Assembly (NCBI GenBank): GCA_028564675.1
Contig: JAOVVO010000012.1
Location: 124,001 to 188,000 of the forward strand
From: Onchocerca lupi
Taxonomy: Eukaryota; Nematoda; Chromadorea; Rhabditida; Onchocercidae
DNA length: 64,000 nucleotides
Direction: 5' to 3'
The notes under the pieces are model-generated. The model was not told where the DNA came from and did no database searches. It saw only the letters and a list, made by a program, of their open reading frames with translations. The position numbers were made by a program, and so were the translations under genes. How positions within the stretch are numbered: position 1 is the first letter of the stretch; each line of letters opens with the position of its first letter. Positions 52,490 through 62,689 of this stretch are shown one piece after another.

Positions 52490-54591
52490 TCATGCAAGGT
52501 ATTCATAGACATTCTTCTCATTTTTCACCCTTTGCAAATAATCTTTTTCGATTAGAGTACCAATGCTTTTTTTAATCACCTTCAGATCTGGAACAAAACG
52601 TGATTCTAACTGCCCAAGAATCTGTAATTTTTATCAGTTATCCATTGAAACTGCAATAACGCATTGTCTAATGAGTAAAATCGGCAATCATTCGAAACTT
52701 CCACAAAATGCATCCTGGACATTTTCCCAAAAGCAATAGAAATGATTATGTTCTGTCAAAACGAATAAGAAGAGATTTGAATAAATCGATTAAAAAGATA
52801 ATTATCTTATTTTCAATATACACTCAAGCTAGCATAGCATGAAAAGATTTAAAACTTGAGAAGGATTTAAATTAAAAAATTTCACTCGCCTCAGTAATTA
52901 GCTGAATATGTACCATTTTTTTCCTCATCTTCATAACGCAGACAACTGCTACCTGAAATAGCAAGAACCCATAAAGCAGAAATAAATAATACTTGAATCA
53001 TTGAAAACTAGAACAAAAATTTGGCTAAATACCAACCTCTATTAGTATTCTTCTATCACTTTCCACAAATTTATTTACTTCCGCTGTTTCTTGACGTATC
53101 GCAGCCCGTTTTATCGTCTTTGATAGGTCACTTTTTAATTTCTTACTAAAAAATTTTGTTTTTGAATCTTTTCACGGATCTTTACACAAAAGATAACTTT
53201 TGACTCTACTATCACTTCAAAGTATTTCATATCTTGAAAATTCAGAATTCAATCTTAGAACTGTTGAAAGAGGAGTATTTGCATCAATATCAGTCTTTGA
53301 TCCAACGATCAATAATAGCTCTACCTGCAAACAATATTGGTAGAAATTGAAAGGATCAAAAAGTTTTGGCTTAATTTGGCTAATAGAAACCAACAAATAG
53401 AAAAATGTTTTCACATTTCTTTTCAGAAATTTTAAAACGAACTTTGACAAGAACATAAAAATTTGTATAACGACTTCATGTTCAAGATTAGTATTATCAC
53501 AGATCTGTTGCAACGTCATTTCTGTGTTCTCATTGTACAACATTAGAATAGCCGTCTGAGCTGCTGTAGCTTAGAAATCATACTGTCATTTAGAATTTAA
53601 AAAAAAAAGATAATCCAAAAGCTTAAAATTTGAAATTTTCTCAAATACACTTGTAGGTATGCGAATGAAATCTGCAGTATCGACTTGCATACAGCAACTT
53701 ATTGTCCACGTCAGAATCGCCAACTGAAAATAAGTGATAACAATGATGAATCAAGAATCTAGAAAATTGCAATCAGAAAACCATTTTCCTAAGCTATAAA
53801 AATTATTCGCTAATGGTTGATAACTTTCATGGATAATAGGGAATTAGAAAAAGAAGAGATTCTATTAGAAAGATGAAGATAGGCAGTAAAACATTTGTGA
53901 TTTTTCATAAGAAATTTCAGGCAGGCTTGCCAAACTTTAAAAAAATGATCAATTTATGATTTTTCAGAAAAATTAGATATTTAGGAAGATAAAAGGTAGA
54001 GAAATATCAAAAAATCCCGGTTTTAGGGAGTTCTAAGTTAATAACAATTACAAATGCTTCGTTACAATGTTCCTCTTCAAATCTTGACCAATATCTATTT
54101 AGATTGAGGATACTGGCAAAGCATAAAATTAAAAAATAAAAATAAAAAATCAATCCTGAAGTCACGACTGCTAAATGCATTCCCTTTGTCTTTTTTTTTT
54201 TTTCATATTTCGTCTATAATTTAATTTTATTTGCTGTAATTCATAAGGTATTATTTGAAAAAAGTTGAAATTTGAAAAATTTGTTAGATATGGCAAGTAC
54301 TGATATATGGAAATTTAAGTCAAGTCATTTTTTCGCCATTTAAAATTAAATAATTTTTCACAATATCGTCAAATTTTAGGTTTGACGATATTTTGATGCA
54401 TTCCACCAATTCGACATTCTGAATCAATTAAATCGTACCAAATCGGTTAGAATGGGTATCGCTTTGCTTTTGTTAAAGATAAAATAATGAGAAACCAAAT
54501 AAATAATCATTTAGAATGCTTGTCATAGCTTGAACTTGTGCCAAAACTTCTCTCTCGATGAATGCCATCAAATATAAGTTGCTCAAAAATT
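52490..54591 (-). pseudogene. C-terminal part of a CUL-1-like cullin, probably a pseudogene
   Basis: Exon-like blocks read down the minus strand: 54591-54548 (IFEQLIFDGIHRER), 53723-53651 (LAILTWTISCCMQVDTADFI), 53569-53475 (TAAQTAILMLYNENTEMTLQ), 53324 to about 53220 (VELLLIVGSKTDIDANTPLS), 53145-53037 (KKLKSDLSKTIKRAAIRQET), 52952-52890 (VAVVCVMKMRKKMVHIQLIT) and 52621-52490 (ILGQLESRFVPDLKVIKKSI to VYEYLA-stop). Together they cover the cullin homology C-terminus, the neddylation segment (lysine within VMKMRK) and the winged-helix end, closest to CUL1. Working cullins of about 750 aa scaffold RING E3 ligases. The N-terminal repeats and most of the cullin core are absent upstream. No GT donor keeps frame after 54548 or after the 53324 block, and the 52890 donor is GC. 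I infer a truncated, decaying duplicate, though an unusual short expressed gene is possible. Confidence 0.7.
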
Positions 54592-54810
54592 CTGAACAGA
54601 AGATGTGAAATTTAATCATAATAATAAAAATAATATTAATTCCAATATTTCTGTGTGAATATATTTTTAATAAATGTAACGAAAGGATGGGATGTAAAGT
54701 TTATTGTTATCAAAATCAATGTGAACTGTATTATTAGTCGATATTCAATAAGTGAATGTCATTAATTTTGCATGGGACGATTGTAAAATTGTACAATGCT
54801 GTTTTTTCTT
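54592..54810. other. Short gap between cullin remnant and charged ORF
   Basis: AT-rich, with no coding signal. No further cullin exon is visible here, which supports truncation of the cullin copy. Confidence 0.5.
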
Positions 54811-55323
54811 TTAAAAATTGTGTATATTTTGTTCACTTTCCACATGTGACTGCTCCTCGTATTTCCGTATCATCGCTGCAACTGATTCCAGTAGTTTGTA
54901 TTCTTCAATCATCTCCTTTTTTGCCATCTTTTTATCACAGTTTTTTTGTCTGGCAAGAATCTGAAGGCTTCCATCATCACAATGTGGATCATCATGCCCG
55001 CTAACCCAACTTTTTTCTTCTGGCAAAATCGATTTTTCATCAATATTTGATTTAAGTCTGTTTGGTGATTCTTCGTCACCAGCAGCCATCTCAGAGATAC
55101 TATCTGACTTGGACATCATGTGATTCAAGTTCAGATTTCGATTCAGATTCCCAGATGACTGCATAGAAGTAAAAGTATTCGTCATTTGAGTACTTGTGGT
55201 GCCCATTTGCGCTACTGCCGTTTGTTCTTCCAAACTATCGTTGTTCACTGAAAGTGAACTTTTGCATTTTTTTGCTACCTTACGGCTCTGGCTATCTATA
55301 TTATAATTCATTTTTGATGCCAT
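54811..55323 (-). CDS. Charged serine-rich open frame, possibly the last exon of the membrane gene upstream
   Basis: I do not recognise it. The open frame starts at ATG 55323 (MASKMNYNIDSQSRK), with an in-frame stop just before, and runs 170 codons. It is rich in Ser, Asn, Glu and Lys, with a helical, possibly coiled end (KEMIEEYKLLESVAAMIRKY). A stop-free frame this long is notable in such AT-rich DNA. If the gatagccag at 55288-55296 is used as an acceptor, the frame joins at phase 0 to the exon ending at 56031. That would give a 246-aa single-pass protein with a long tail, like the gene at 48170-48955. It could equally be a separate single-exon gene. Confidence 0.5.
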   Translation of the reverse strand: MASKMNYNIDSQSRKVAKKCKSSLSVNNDSLEEQTAVAQMGTTSTQMTNTFTSMQSSGNLNRNLNLNHMMSKSDSISEMAAGDEESPNRLKSNIDEKSILPEEKSWVSGHDDPHCDDGSLQILARQKNCDKKMAKKEMIEEYKLLESVAAMIRKYEEQSHVESEQNIHNF

Positions 55324-55782
55324 TTATTTCATTTGAAGAATGAAGATAAGTTCTGCTCTTTCCAAAGATAGTAGATAGCCAAAATGAATTCTTGCTATGA
55401 TTTGCAAAAGTTCAATCTTACCCTCTGCTCAATTATTCTGAACAAAAATGAGGTGCCAAATTATTTGCTTATTTTTAATAATTTTGATAAAAAAGTTACC
55501 ACTAATATCCGCAGCATATGAGATGAAAGTGGGTGATATCTCAGTCCTTTTTTGCGAATTGTCAACGATCCCAGTATAATTCATTTTCTAAGTTAATTGC
55601 ATAGTAATATTTAATATAATTAACACATAAAAAATGGGAGAATAAAAAAGTATGATTTTAATGGAATATTTGTAATTCATTTATAAATTTCAAATAAAAC
55701 GTCTTTGTGTTGAATCTGATTCAATAGAGAATTTAACGAGCTTTAGAAGCTTGTTTAATCCGTTTATGCAATTCGTATAGCA

Positions 55783-55952
55783 ATAGTAATAATGTTAATA
55801 ATAACAGTGGTGGTAATAATAATAAAATAATAACAGTAATATTAATAATAATAAAAATAATAACAATATTACTAATAATAATAACAATAATAAAATAATA
55901 ATAATAATAATAATAAAATAATGACAATTATAAATAATAAACAAATAAATGT
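55783..55952. repeat. AAT/TAA microsatellite
   Basis: About 170 bases of imperfect taa/aat/aac units. On the minus strand it makes false frames of Ile, Leu and Tyr runs. It would lie in an intron if 54811-55287 is the last exon of the gene starting at 56347. Confidence 0.9.
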
Positions 55953-56030
55953 GATATGGTGCACAATCACCGGTGTAGATACGCACAGTGCTAGTGATAA
56001 TTTAAAAAATCGGTAGATAATTAAAAAAAC

Positions 56031-56347
56031 CTTAATTCTTGAAGTGTTTTTTCTCTGGTCCGAATTGGTCCAATTTAAATTTAGTCCTTTATGACGTCTG
56101 TACAAAGTAGTTTCTTCACTGTTAGGAAAATATTGATATTGAAGGGAATCGTTCGATGGCCATTTTCGCTTCAATACTAAATTTACATCACAATTAGAAT
56201 TTTGAAATTTTGCTAATTATTTATCAAACCTTTTCGATTTTTGACGCTTTGTCTTTCGGCACAGTTTAGAATGTTTGAAAGTGCAATGCATATTATGCCA
56301 CCAATAATTACTGTAACTGCTAGGAATCCATTTTCAGTAAAATCCAT
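56031..56347 (-). CDS. Second small single-pass membrane protein, first two exons
   Basis: I do not recognise a family. Exon 1 (56347-56230) encodes MDFTENGFLAVTVIIGGIIC, continuing IALSNILNCAERQSVKNRK. This is a short outside segment, one hydrophobic helix (residues about 7-29), a Cys and a basic cluster. Exon 2 (56176-56031) joins at phase 1 with a good tttag acceptor and encodes KRKWPSNDSLQYQYFPNSEE, then TTLYRRHKGLNLNWTNSDQR. It ends at AAG/gttttt in phase 0. The ATG is the first after an in-frame stop and lies 12 bases after an acceptor-like gaacag. Two tyrosines (YQYF and TLYRR) sit in the presumed cytosolic tail. The next exon may be 55287-54811. Phase pattern 1 then 0 and overall layout match the gene at 48170-48955. 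Confidence 0.55.
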
Positions 56348-57198
56348 TCGATCTGCAACTGTTCATTCATTTGGATCATTTCAGAGAAATAAGAATTTTT
56401 TAAAGACCAAGCCAAGAAAAAAAAAAAATGATCAAGAAAAATCGGTTTTCGACGGAAATTCTCTACAGTTCGCTTTTTCTAAATCGGTGAAAGATCGATC
56501 AAAAGATTTAAATCACGAGGGGAAAAGCAAGAATAATAACAATATTACCGAAAGTACAACTGTAAGAGATAAAGTAAACAAGTTGGAATGAATTGTTATG
56601 ATGGAAAAGTCTTCTTAAATAAACCAATTTTTTTTCTTAAAAATTGCATAACACTTTCTTTTTTTTTATTTCCGCAAAAGAATTGATTATAAAAGAAATA
56701 TCACAGAATTTACTGAATCATTTTATTTTATTATAACTATGGATAAAGTGGCAATGTCTTAATTTTTAAGCAATGAATGCAAATTTAATCAATTTACATT
56801 AATGGTAAGTTATTGAAAACAGTATTGCTAGAACGAAATCCTTCAGAGTTCTGTTTTATCGTCACTTCATGAAAACATTGAAAATTTCACTTCGAATTCT
56901 TTTAAAATATTATGAAGACTATTTTGGCAGAGATTTTCAAATTCAAAAATTAATGTGAATTTATGCTTTGTGTGAAAAAAAAAAAAAGCTGATGACATGG
57001 TTGTATCATAATTGAAGTGATCTTCATTCATAAGCAATGTATCTGTTTATAAAATCACTAAATTCAAATAGTTAAATTCGAAGCTTACACCGTAAATGTT
57101 TTTGAATAAGTCTTCTCTGATATAAGTTATTCATCTTCAGAGCACATAAAGGAAAATTTACTTAAAAAGAATCAAATCAGTACTAGAATATAAACGAA
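56348..57198. other. Divergent intergenic region
   Basis: About 850 bases lie between the minus-strand membrane gene and the plus-strand propeller-like gene. The far end of a plus-strand open frame (56241-56589) overlaps it. That frame ends in a Lys-rich part and an AATAAA about 30 bases later, but the opposite strand has the better-supported membrane exon. Confidence 0.5.
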
Positions 57199-59322
57199 AT
57201 GATTGACTCAGCAATGAGCAGTAATGGTCACAATTCCGGCAACAATGACGGGATTAAAAAAATCGAAAATAAGCGAAATGATGGAGTTATTCGCTGTAAG
57301 CCGCAAAAAATTTTTCCATTAGCGGATGAAAGAATCGAAGATTTGACTTATCCAAGCATAACTTATCACTATTCGGTGAGCAGAGATGCACGATATGTTT
57401 ACGTGATCGGTGAAGGTCCGGAACTACAATCTCAACTCTTCGTATGGGATTTACATCGAGGAGTTGCGCGACGCTACGCAATCATCAACTTGCCACCTTC
57501 TTTACAAATGAAACATCTGTATGAGATCAATTCACTGGAGGGGATACTGGTATGTTTCACCATTGAATGCTTCCACATCTACGCAATTCGATTCGATCAT
57601 TCTCAGGAATTAATTCGAATTCGAAGAACCCTCTTTTATCAACTGAGCAACACTTCACATTTCTGGAGTTCTGCAAGAGCTTCTTCTGAGCGAGGCATCG
57701 TTTTCTTGTCGCAAAATGATCAGATCCGAAATTTCTACGTGGCTCAGATTAGTCTGGATGCGCCAGTGCAATCTGTTTTCCTCACTGCACATATCTCTGG
57801 TTTGCGTTTTTGCGGTCAGCCGTGGGTTCATGATAATTATATGTATTTATTTGAAAGTGCTACAACAATTATCTATTCGGAAATGAGATATTTAACGGGC
57901 CGTTTGGTTCGGGCCAATTTAAATACCGGTGAATTGGATGTTGTTTATACAAAAGCGGCAGGTGTCATTGGTAATAGTCTACCAGCTGTTCAGCAGCAGC
58001 AACAACAACCATTACAGAACGCAATATCACAAGAAATGAGAAGTGCCACTATGCTTATCAGGCGCGTTAAACACGTGGGACGTAACGGATGGTTATGGAT
58101 AATAGCAGAATTTGTGGAACCCTATGATAGCCTTAATCAGGATTCTAATCGTTGTGAGGTGCTTGCATGTTTGCCATTTACTTCCATAGAATTGTCTCTA
58201 AATTTGCATACAAATATCAATTTTCCCCTCTAATTCATTTCGGCCTTGAAATATTTAAAAGATAGACGGATAAGTAATTTAAAAAGTTTTAGCAGTATAG
58301 GCAGCAAGGGAAGATGCAAGAAATAGAACTAAAATCTCGTCAGCAATTATTCGTGACTCATTGAGAAAATTCTAGTTACTTGAAGTCTTGATTCTAAATG
58401 TCCTGAACCTTAAAGGCATCTGCGGATTCTGATTCTTGCCTTTTCCAGAAAGTCATATTCATTTTTAATCCTTAACTTTCATTTTGAATATCTTTACAAT
58501 CTCTTTTCCATTCACGTCTAACTGCTGAGCGTAACTTTACTAGTGAAAACTTTGTTGTTGAAAGATTAGCATTTTTACTTCAAGAAATCAAACTGATGAT
58601 AGCAGCTTTCTGGAAGCGCCATTATCTTTCATTTTTTTAATTATTGCTAAACCAGCAATAAATCTTTCTCTGATTTACCAAAAGATTATTCACTGTCGTC
58701 TTATTAGTAATAGTATTTTCATATCATAAAAATTAGGTATATTTCTCGAAAATTAGAGATTTGATCACTTATTTTTTCACTTTTGAATAAATAGAAAAGT
58801 GAGCTAAATTGAAATCTCAATCCACAGCCTTGTCAAAATAAAGAGCCAAAATTTGTGACCTATTCAAAAACTAGTTTCACAGTACATGCAGTTTTTTGCA
58901 TGATTCAGGGGAAATCAGGGTTTCTAACAATCGCTGAATATCATGTGCTTAAGACAGGGCCTGAAATGAATACTTCAAGTTCCACTCTTTTTTCAGTTTA
59001 ACATTTAATACCAGAAATTTCATTGCAGGTATGTGTCTTGGAAATGCAAACATTTACGTGGTATCGTCTGAATTGGCTTCCTAAATGTAAATTCGATGAA
59101 CTAACGCTGGATGTCACTTATTACGGGACCGTGGTTATGCTTCAGAAAAAAATTCTGGCTAATCAAACACAAATTGACTCTTTCCTATTGTTTCCCAGAA
59201 ATCCAGAAACGCTGCTGAAGCAAAGCTTTCGTGCTTTAATTACTTATTTCCCAACCTGGAGAAATTTGAATTGGGAACAAATGAATTCCCTTGGCATACC
59301 AACTCATTTACTCGTTCCTTGA
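57199..59322 (+). CDS. Uncharacterised propeller-like (Kelch/WD-like) protein
   Basis: Two exons, 57199-58158 and 59029-59322, join in phase 0 at GAG/gtgctt and ttgcag/GTA, giving 417 aa. I do not recognise an orthologue. The sequence has blade-like repeats ending in aromatic phrases: YVYVIGEGPELQSQLFVWDL, WVHDNYMYLFESATT, GRLVRANLNTGELDVVYTK, GWLWIIAEFVEP and LEMQTFTWYRLNWLP. Such strands suggest a beta-propeller adaptor. There is no signal peptide or membrane span, so the protein is probably intracellular. A glutamine run (QQQQQQ) sits near residue 260 in a loop. The first 35 residues are polar and probably disordered. The C-terminus is LNWEQMNSLGIPTHLLVP. The ATG lies about 20 bases after an acceptor-like aatcag. 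Unspliced, exon 1 would run on to a stop at 58233, but splicing restores a better blade. Confidence 0.75.
58159..59028. other. 870-base intron of the propeller-like gene
   Basis: AT-rich sequence between the gtgctt donor and the ttgcag acceptor. I see no embedded gene. An alternative acceptor (tttttcag) lies 33 bases upstream of the one chosen, but its reading is poorer. Confidence 0.6.
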
Positions 59323-59437
59323 TAATGATGAACTCTGCATCCCATGAATGTGACAATATAGATGTTTTTGTACATTTGGTTAAGTATCTAGTTCAGCTGC
59401 ACATATAAACTGTAACCATTATGCTGATCGTCTAATG

Positions 59438-59443
59438 AATAAA
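59438..59443 (+). promoter_or_regulatory. Polyadenylation signal of the propeller-like gene
   Basis: An AATAAA 115 bases after the stop codon, followed by an A run at 59461-59470, fits the end of the transcript. Confidence 0.6.
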
Positions 59444-59712
59444 GAAAGTCTAAAACTTCGGAAAAAAAAAAGAACTTTTCCTCTCCCGAATTTTTTTCTT
59501 TCATGCGCATTCTCTAGAAAAGAGCCCATAGCTCGACAATCAAGTCAGGAATAAATTCGTTATGAACAAATCACAATTTTTGTCCACTCAATTATAATCT
59601 AATAATACTAAAAGATATTTCGTTGCAGATTTTTTTTTTTTTCATTTCAACGAAAAGATATTTCGTTGAAATGAAATATTCACGAATTTTTACACTTAAA
59701 CTAGCTCGATCC

Positions 59713-59729
59713 GCCACGCTCCGCGTGGC
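59713..59729 (-). other. Helitron 3' terminal hairpin
   Basis: GCCACGC and GCGTGGC form a perfect stem around a three-base loop. On the minus strand it is followed eight bases later by CTAG and then T, the expected Helitron 3' signature. On the plus strand it is also followed eight bases later by CTAA and T, so orientation is decided by the coding relics to the right, not by the hairpin. Confidence 0.75.
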
Positions 59730-59741
59730 CAGTCCAGCTAA

Positions 59742-59990
59742 TCTATAGAAATAAAATCATCAACGTTCGTTAGTTCAAAATCTTAAACTTCCAAAAGTTC
59801 TTAAACATGTGTCTTATCTATATCAATTCAAAATCTTAGATATCGAGAGTTCTTACCTATTGCTTTGAAATTTTGACACAACTTTGCACTCGAATATGCG
59901 CATGTTTTTATACACGCGTTGCTGTAGCTCAGTCTGGTTAAGTGAAAAAAAAAAAAGAAAAGATAAAACGCATGTTTCTAGCATTGGGAA
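59742..59990 (+). mobile_element. Plus-oriented Helitron 5'-end fragment
   Basis: From 59742 the plus strand reads TCTATAGAAATAAAATC after an A. It closely resembles the minus-strand 5' end at 63575 (shared ATAGAAATAAAATC). It continues into gttcaaaatcttaa, tattgctttgaaattttgac and cgaatatgcgcatg, the 5' segment seen in other copies. It ends in a low-complexity A run with no coding sequence. It directly abuts CTAA at 59738-59741. Confidence 0.6.
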
Positions 59991-60473
59991 AAAAAACTGA
60001 TACTTTGCAATTTGATTCGTAGTTTGGTTGGATTGGAGACTGATTCTTGCTATTGTGATTAGGCTAAGTCAGCAATAAGTGTGAAGAGGTTTTTGTGTCT
60101 TGCGTGACAGAAATAAATGCTGTTGAGAAATGTTTTATTGACTGATGAAGAGTGTTTCTTCGTAACAAAAAATTATCCGAGAACATCCAGGCAAATTAAT
60201 CACTGAGTTATTCTTTCCTTTGTCGATAATAGAGAAGAATAATATTCAAGTGAATTGTTCGATTATTGCTACTTGTTGTGTCGCTTTGAACTGTCGAACT
60301 GGAATCCTTGGGACTCCAAACTGTTGTTGTTGTTGCGTCGGTTTTTGTAGTTTATCTGTGGATTGTAGCGTTTTCGTGGTAAACATGTTTGTCGTTTTTT
60401 TGAAACTATATCGCGCCACTTGACTTTAGTATTTGTTTTTTACAATTATTGTCATAGCATTATTTAACATCTT

Positions 60474-61388
60474 TCAGTTTTCGCCCATATCTAATCTGTT
60501 TAATTTCACAATACTTGTGGATGTACAATATTTTCGTTGTTCCATTGTCTGTGTAGCTACAGAGTTATCTGGTTTGCCGACTCTAGAACACGCAACATAT
60601 AATTGTCCATGTGAGAAGCAATTCGTTTCTAAATCTAAACCGCACAGTTCTGAAGATTGACCCTGAGTTTTGTTGATGATGAATGAAAACGCCAGTCGAA
60701 TTGGGAATTGCAATCTCTTAAACTGAAATGGCAGATCCACTGGAATAATAGGAATGCGAGAAATAAGGACATCTTTACCTTCGAAAGGTCCTGTCAAGAT
60801 TGTTGCCTCTACGACATTGTTCATTAATTTTTTTACTGCAAACCACGTGCTGTTGCAAACTTTTGGCTGGTTGATATTTCGCAACATGATAATTGGCATG
60901 CCGATTTTCAACTGCAGTACGTGCGATGGCATCCCTGGCAGATCGAGTGACTTCAAAAATTCTGTTGGATTCGTAACCGCTTCATCTGCTTCCACAAAGG
61001 TGTCGACGGACTTATATGTTACTGTCTCGCTTTGAATGTTAGGGTGTATAATACCATTAAGTTCGTCGATGTCCTTGTTCTTGGCCTCAAGAATAATTCG
61101 TTGACTCAGTCAATCGTGATTCTTATGATTGGTTTGAATATCAGGAAATATTTTTTTAACCAACTCTTCTTTTGACTTCACTAAATTGCAGAAGTTATGA
61201 GGCAATGAAATTCGTCCTGTGGTCAGATCAACTGGCACCTTTTTCAAAGCGGAATAAGCAGTTCTTTTACCCAGTAGTAATATTGCAGCTATTCCGGACG
61301 GTGCAAGAGCTAAGGCTATGCCATTTTGGAATCAACTGTTGCTAGAATGAATTAGGAATGTTTTACCAGTTCTTCCTATGCGCATCTA
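60474..61388 (-). pseudogene. Helitron PIF1-type helicase, C-terminal remnant
   Basis: From about 61388 the minus strand encodes a Walker A remnant (IGRTGKTFLIH), APSGIAAILLLGKRTAYSAL, and after stops a well-kept end: GMPSHVLQLKIGMPIIMLRN, LQFPIRLAFSFIINKTQGQS and HGQLYVACSRVGKPDN. These are the SF1B helicase motifs found at the C-terminus of Helitron proteins and in PIF1. In-frame stops (near 61330 and 61110) and the missing Rep domain make it non-functional. It continues the pseudogene at 61411-62571 after an internal deletion. Confidence 0.8.
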
Positions 61389-61410
61389 AAAAGAAGATTT
61401 CTCCAATCCC

Positions 61411-62571
61411 TTACTGACAGTTTGCATTGATCGCTTTTTGCTCATATATTAGCTTAGGAATATTTGATTGCGCATATGACAAAAGATCAATCGTGTTGTA
61501 ATCGGCATCATCCCAAAAAATGATTGGATATTGCAGAGCACCGTAGCATCGATGAGTTTCTGCAGATTTCATCAATTGATCGTTTCTTCTGTGAAGAACA
61601 ATTTCTCTTCGAATTGATCCCCTCACTATAACAATTTCCACTTCATCTATCGCTGGGGCATTGAATGTTCGCACGCATTCTCCAGCAGGTGTTTTGTCAG
61701 CATGAATAACAATCTTGTATGTATCAAATGGCATCATATCAATTGCTGTTTTGAACAAACGCACTAAACTGTCTTCTCGTGAAAAAGCTGTTGCAATTGG
61801 GAAACGACGGATCTTTCTATGTCGGTATGAATTCCGTAATGTGCATTCAATTCATCATTGCTTTTACCGATGTAATACACTTGTAGGAATTTATAGTGAC
61901 CATCTAGCAACGGAAGCAGGAGCTGGCTTTATGATAAATTTGTCCTTTCAATTTGAAAGTTGGCATGAATTGTGTCGTCATGATTTCTGCGCCGAACGAT
62001 GTCGTTTGGAAGCAGGAGTTGTATTTTCTGATTTAAGATATAAATGCTTTGATTCGGCAGTATAACCGGCAAGCAAAATTTTTAATGGCTTTGGGGTTCT
62101 TCAAGTTGAGGTAGTTTAATTTTTCCAGCGGCACAATACATTTCTTTCGCTTCTCCTTTGAATTTCAGAGCCTTGCAATAAAGACATATTTCATTCATAG
62201 TGCAATGAGAACATGCGGACTCAAACTATAATAATCAGCTGAGTTATACCGGAATGCAAGGCGATTATAATCATGTGATTGCTGTACACGGAGTCCTGTT
62301 CGACGTTGATCTTCTGTTTCTCGTTGACGTTTTTCAGCCACTCTAAGCCTATCACGTTCATTCTGTTCAAAAGAAAGCAAATCTGAAGTTGCCGAAATCG
62401 ACGTGCTCGCAACCGCACTGCACATCGCTCTGCTCGCATTTAAGCCATTCTTTGTCTTCTTCGCTCATTCGCTGATGCCCGTTCTTCCTCTGGTTGATTT
62501 GCAATGAATCGTCGCAGTGCTTCCGCTGTACAAGTACGAAAACCTAAATTCGATCTTCTTCTGCGAGGCAT
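61411..62571 (-). pseudogene. Helitron replicase N-terminal remnant
   Basis: The start is ATG 62571 (MPRRRRSNLGFRTCTAEALR), followed by arginine/glutamate repeats (FEQNERDRLRVAEKRQ), QSHDYNRLAFRYN, a Cys-containing NEICLYCKALKFKGEAKEMY, and in another frame FKTAIDMMPFDTYKIVIHAD, KTPAGECVRTFNAPAIDEVE and HRCYGALQYPIIFWDDADYN. These follow the Helitron-like N-terminal region. Frameshifts and stops separate the blocks, and the sequence then jumps straight to the helicase near 61390. The HUH relaxase region is missing. Confidence 0.75.
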
Positions 62572-62689
62572 TGTTTAGACGAACTAAAGCAGGTAGAATG
62601 CATCCGAACTATTCTCGAAATTGATTTTTGACTGAACTTGAAATTGGATTTGAAACTGCTCAAATAGATGGTATTAAAAGATACTAACA

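Noticed and set aside
55733..56000. Hydrophobic minus-strand frames that look like membrane proteins.
   Set aside because: They come from the AAT/TAA microsatellite and are runs of Ile, Leu and Tyr without other structure.
59925..59937. tagctcagtctgg resembles a tRNA A box (D-arm).
   Set aside because: No B box (GGTTCGANTCC type) or closable acceptor stem follows; the next bases are a long A run. It lies within a Helitron 5' fragment.
60220..62065. Plus-strand frames over the Helitron, some Cys-rich.
   Set aside because: They are antisense shadows of the minus-strand helicase and replicase relics, which match a known family.
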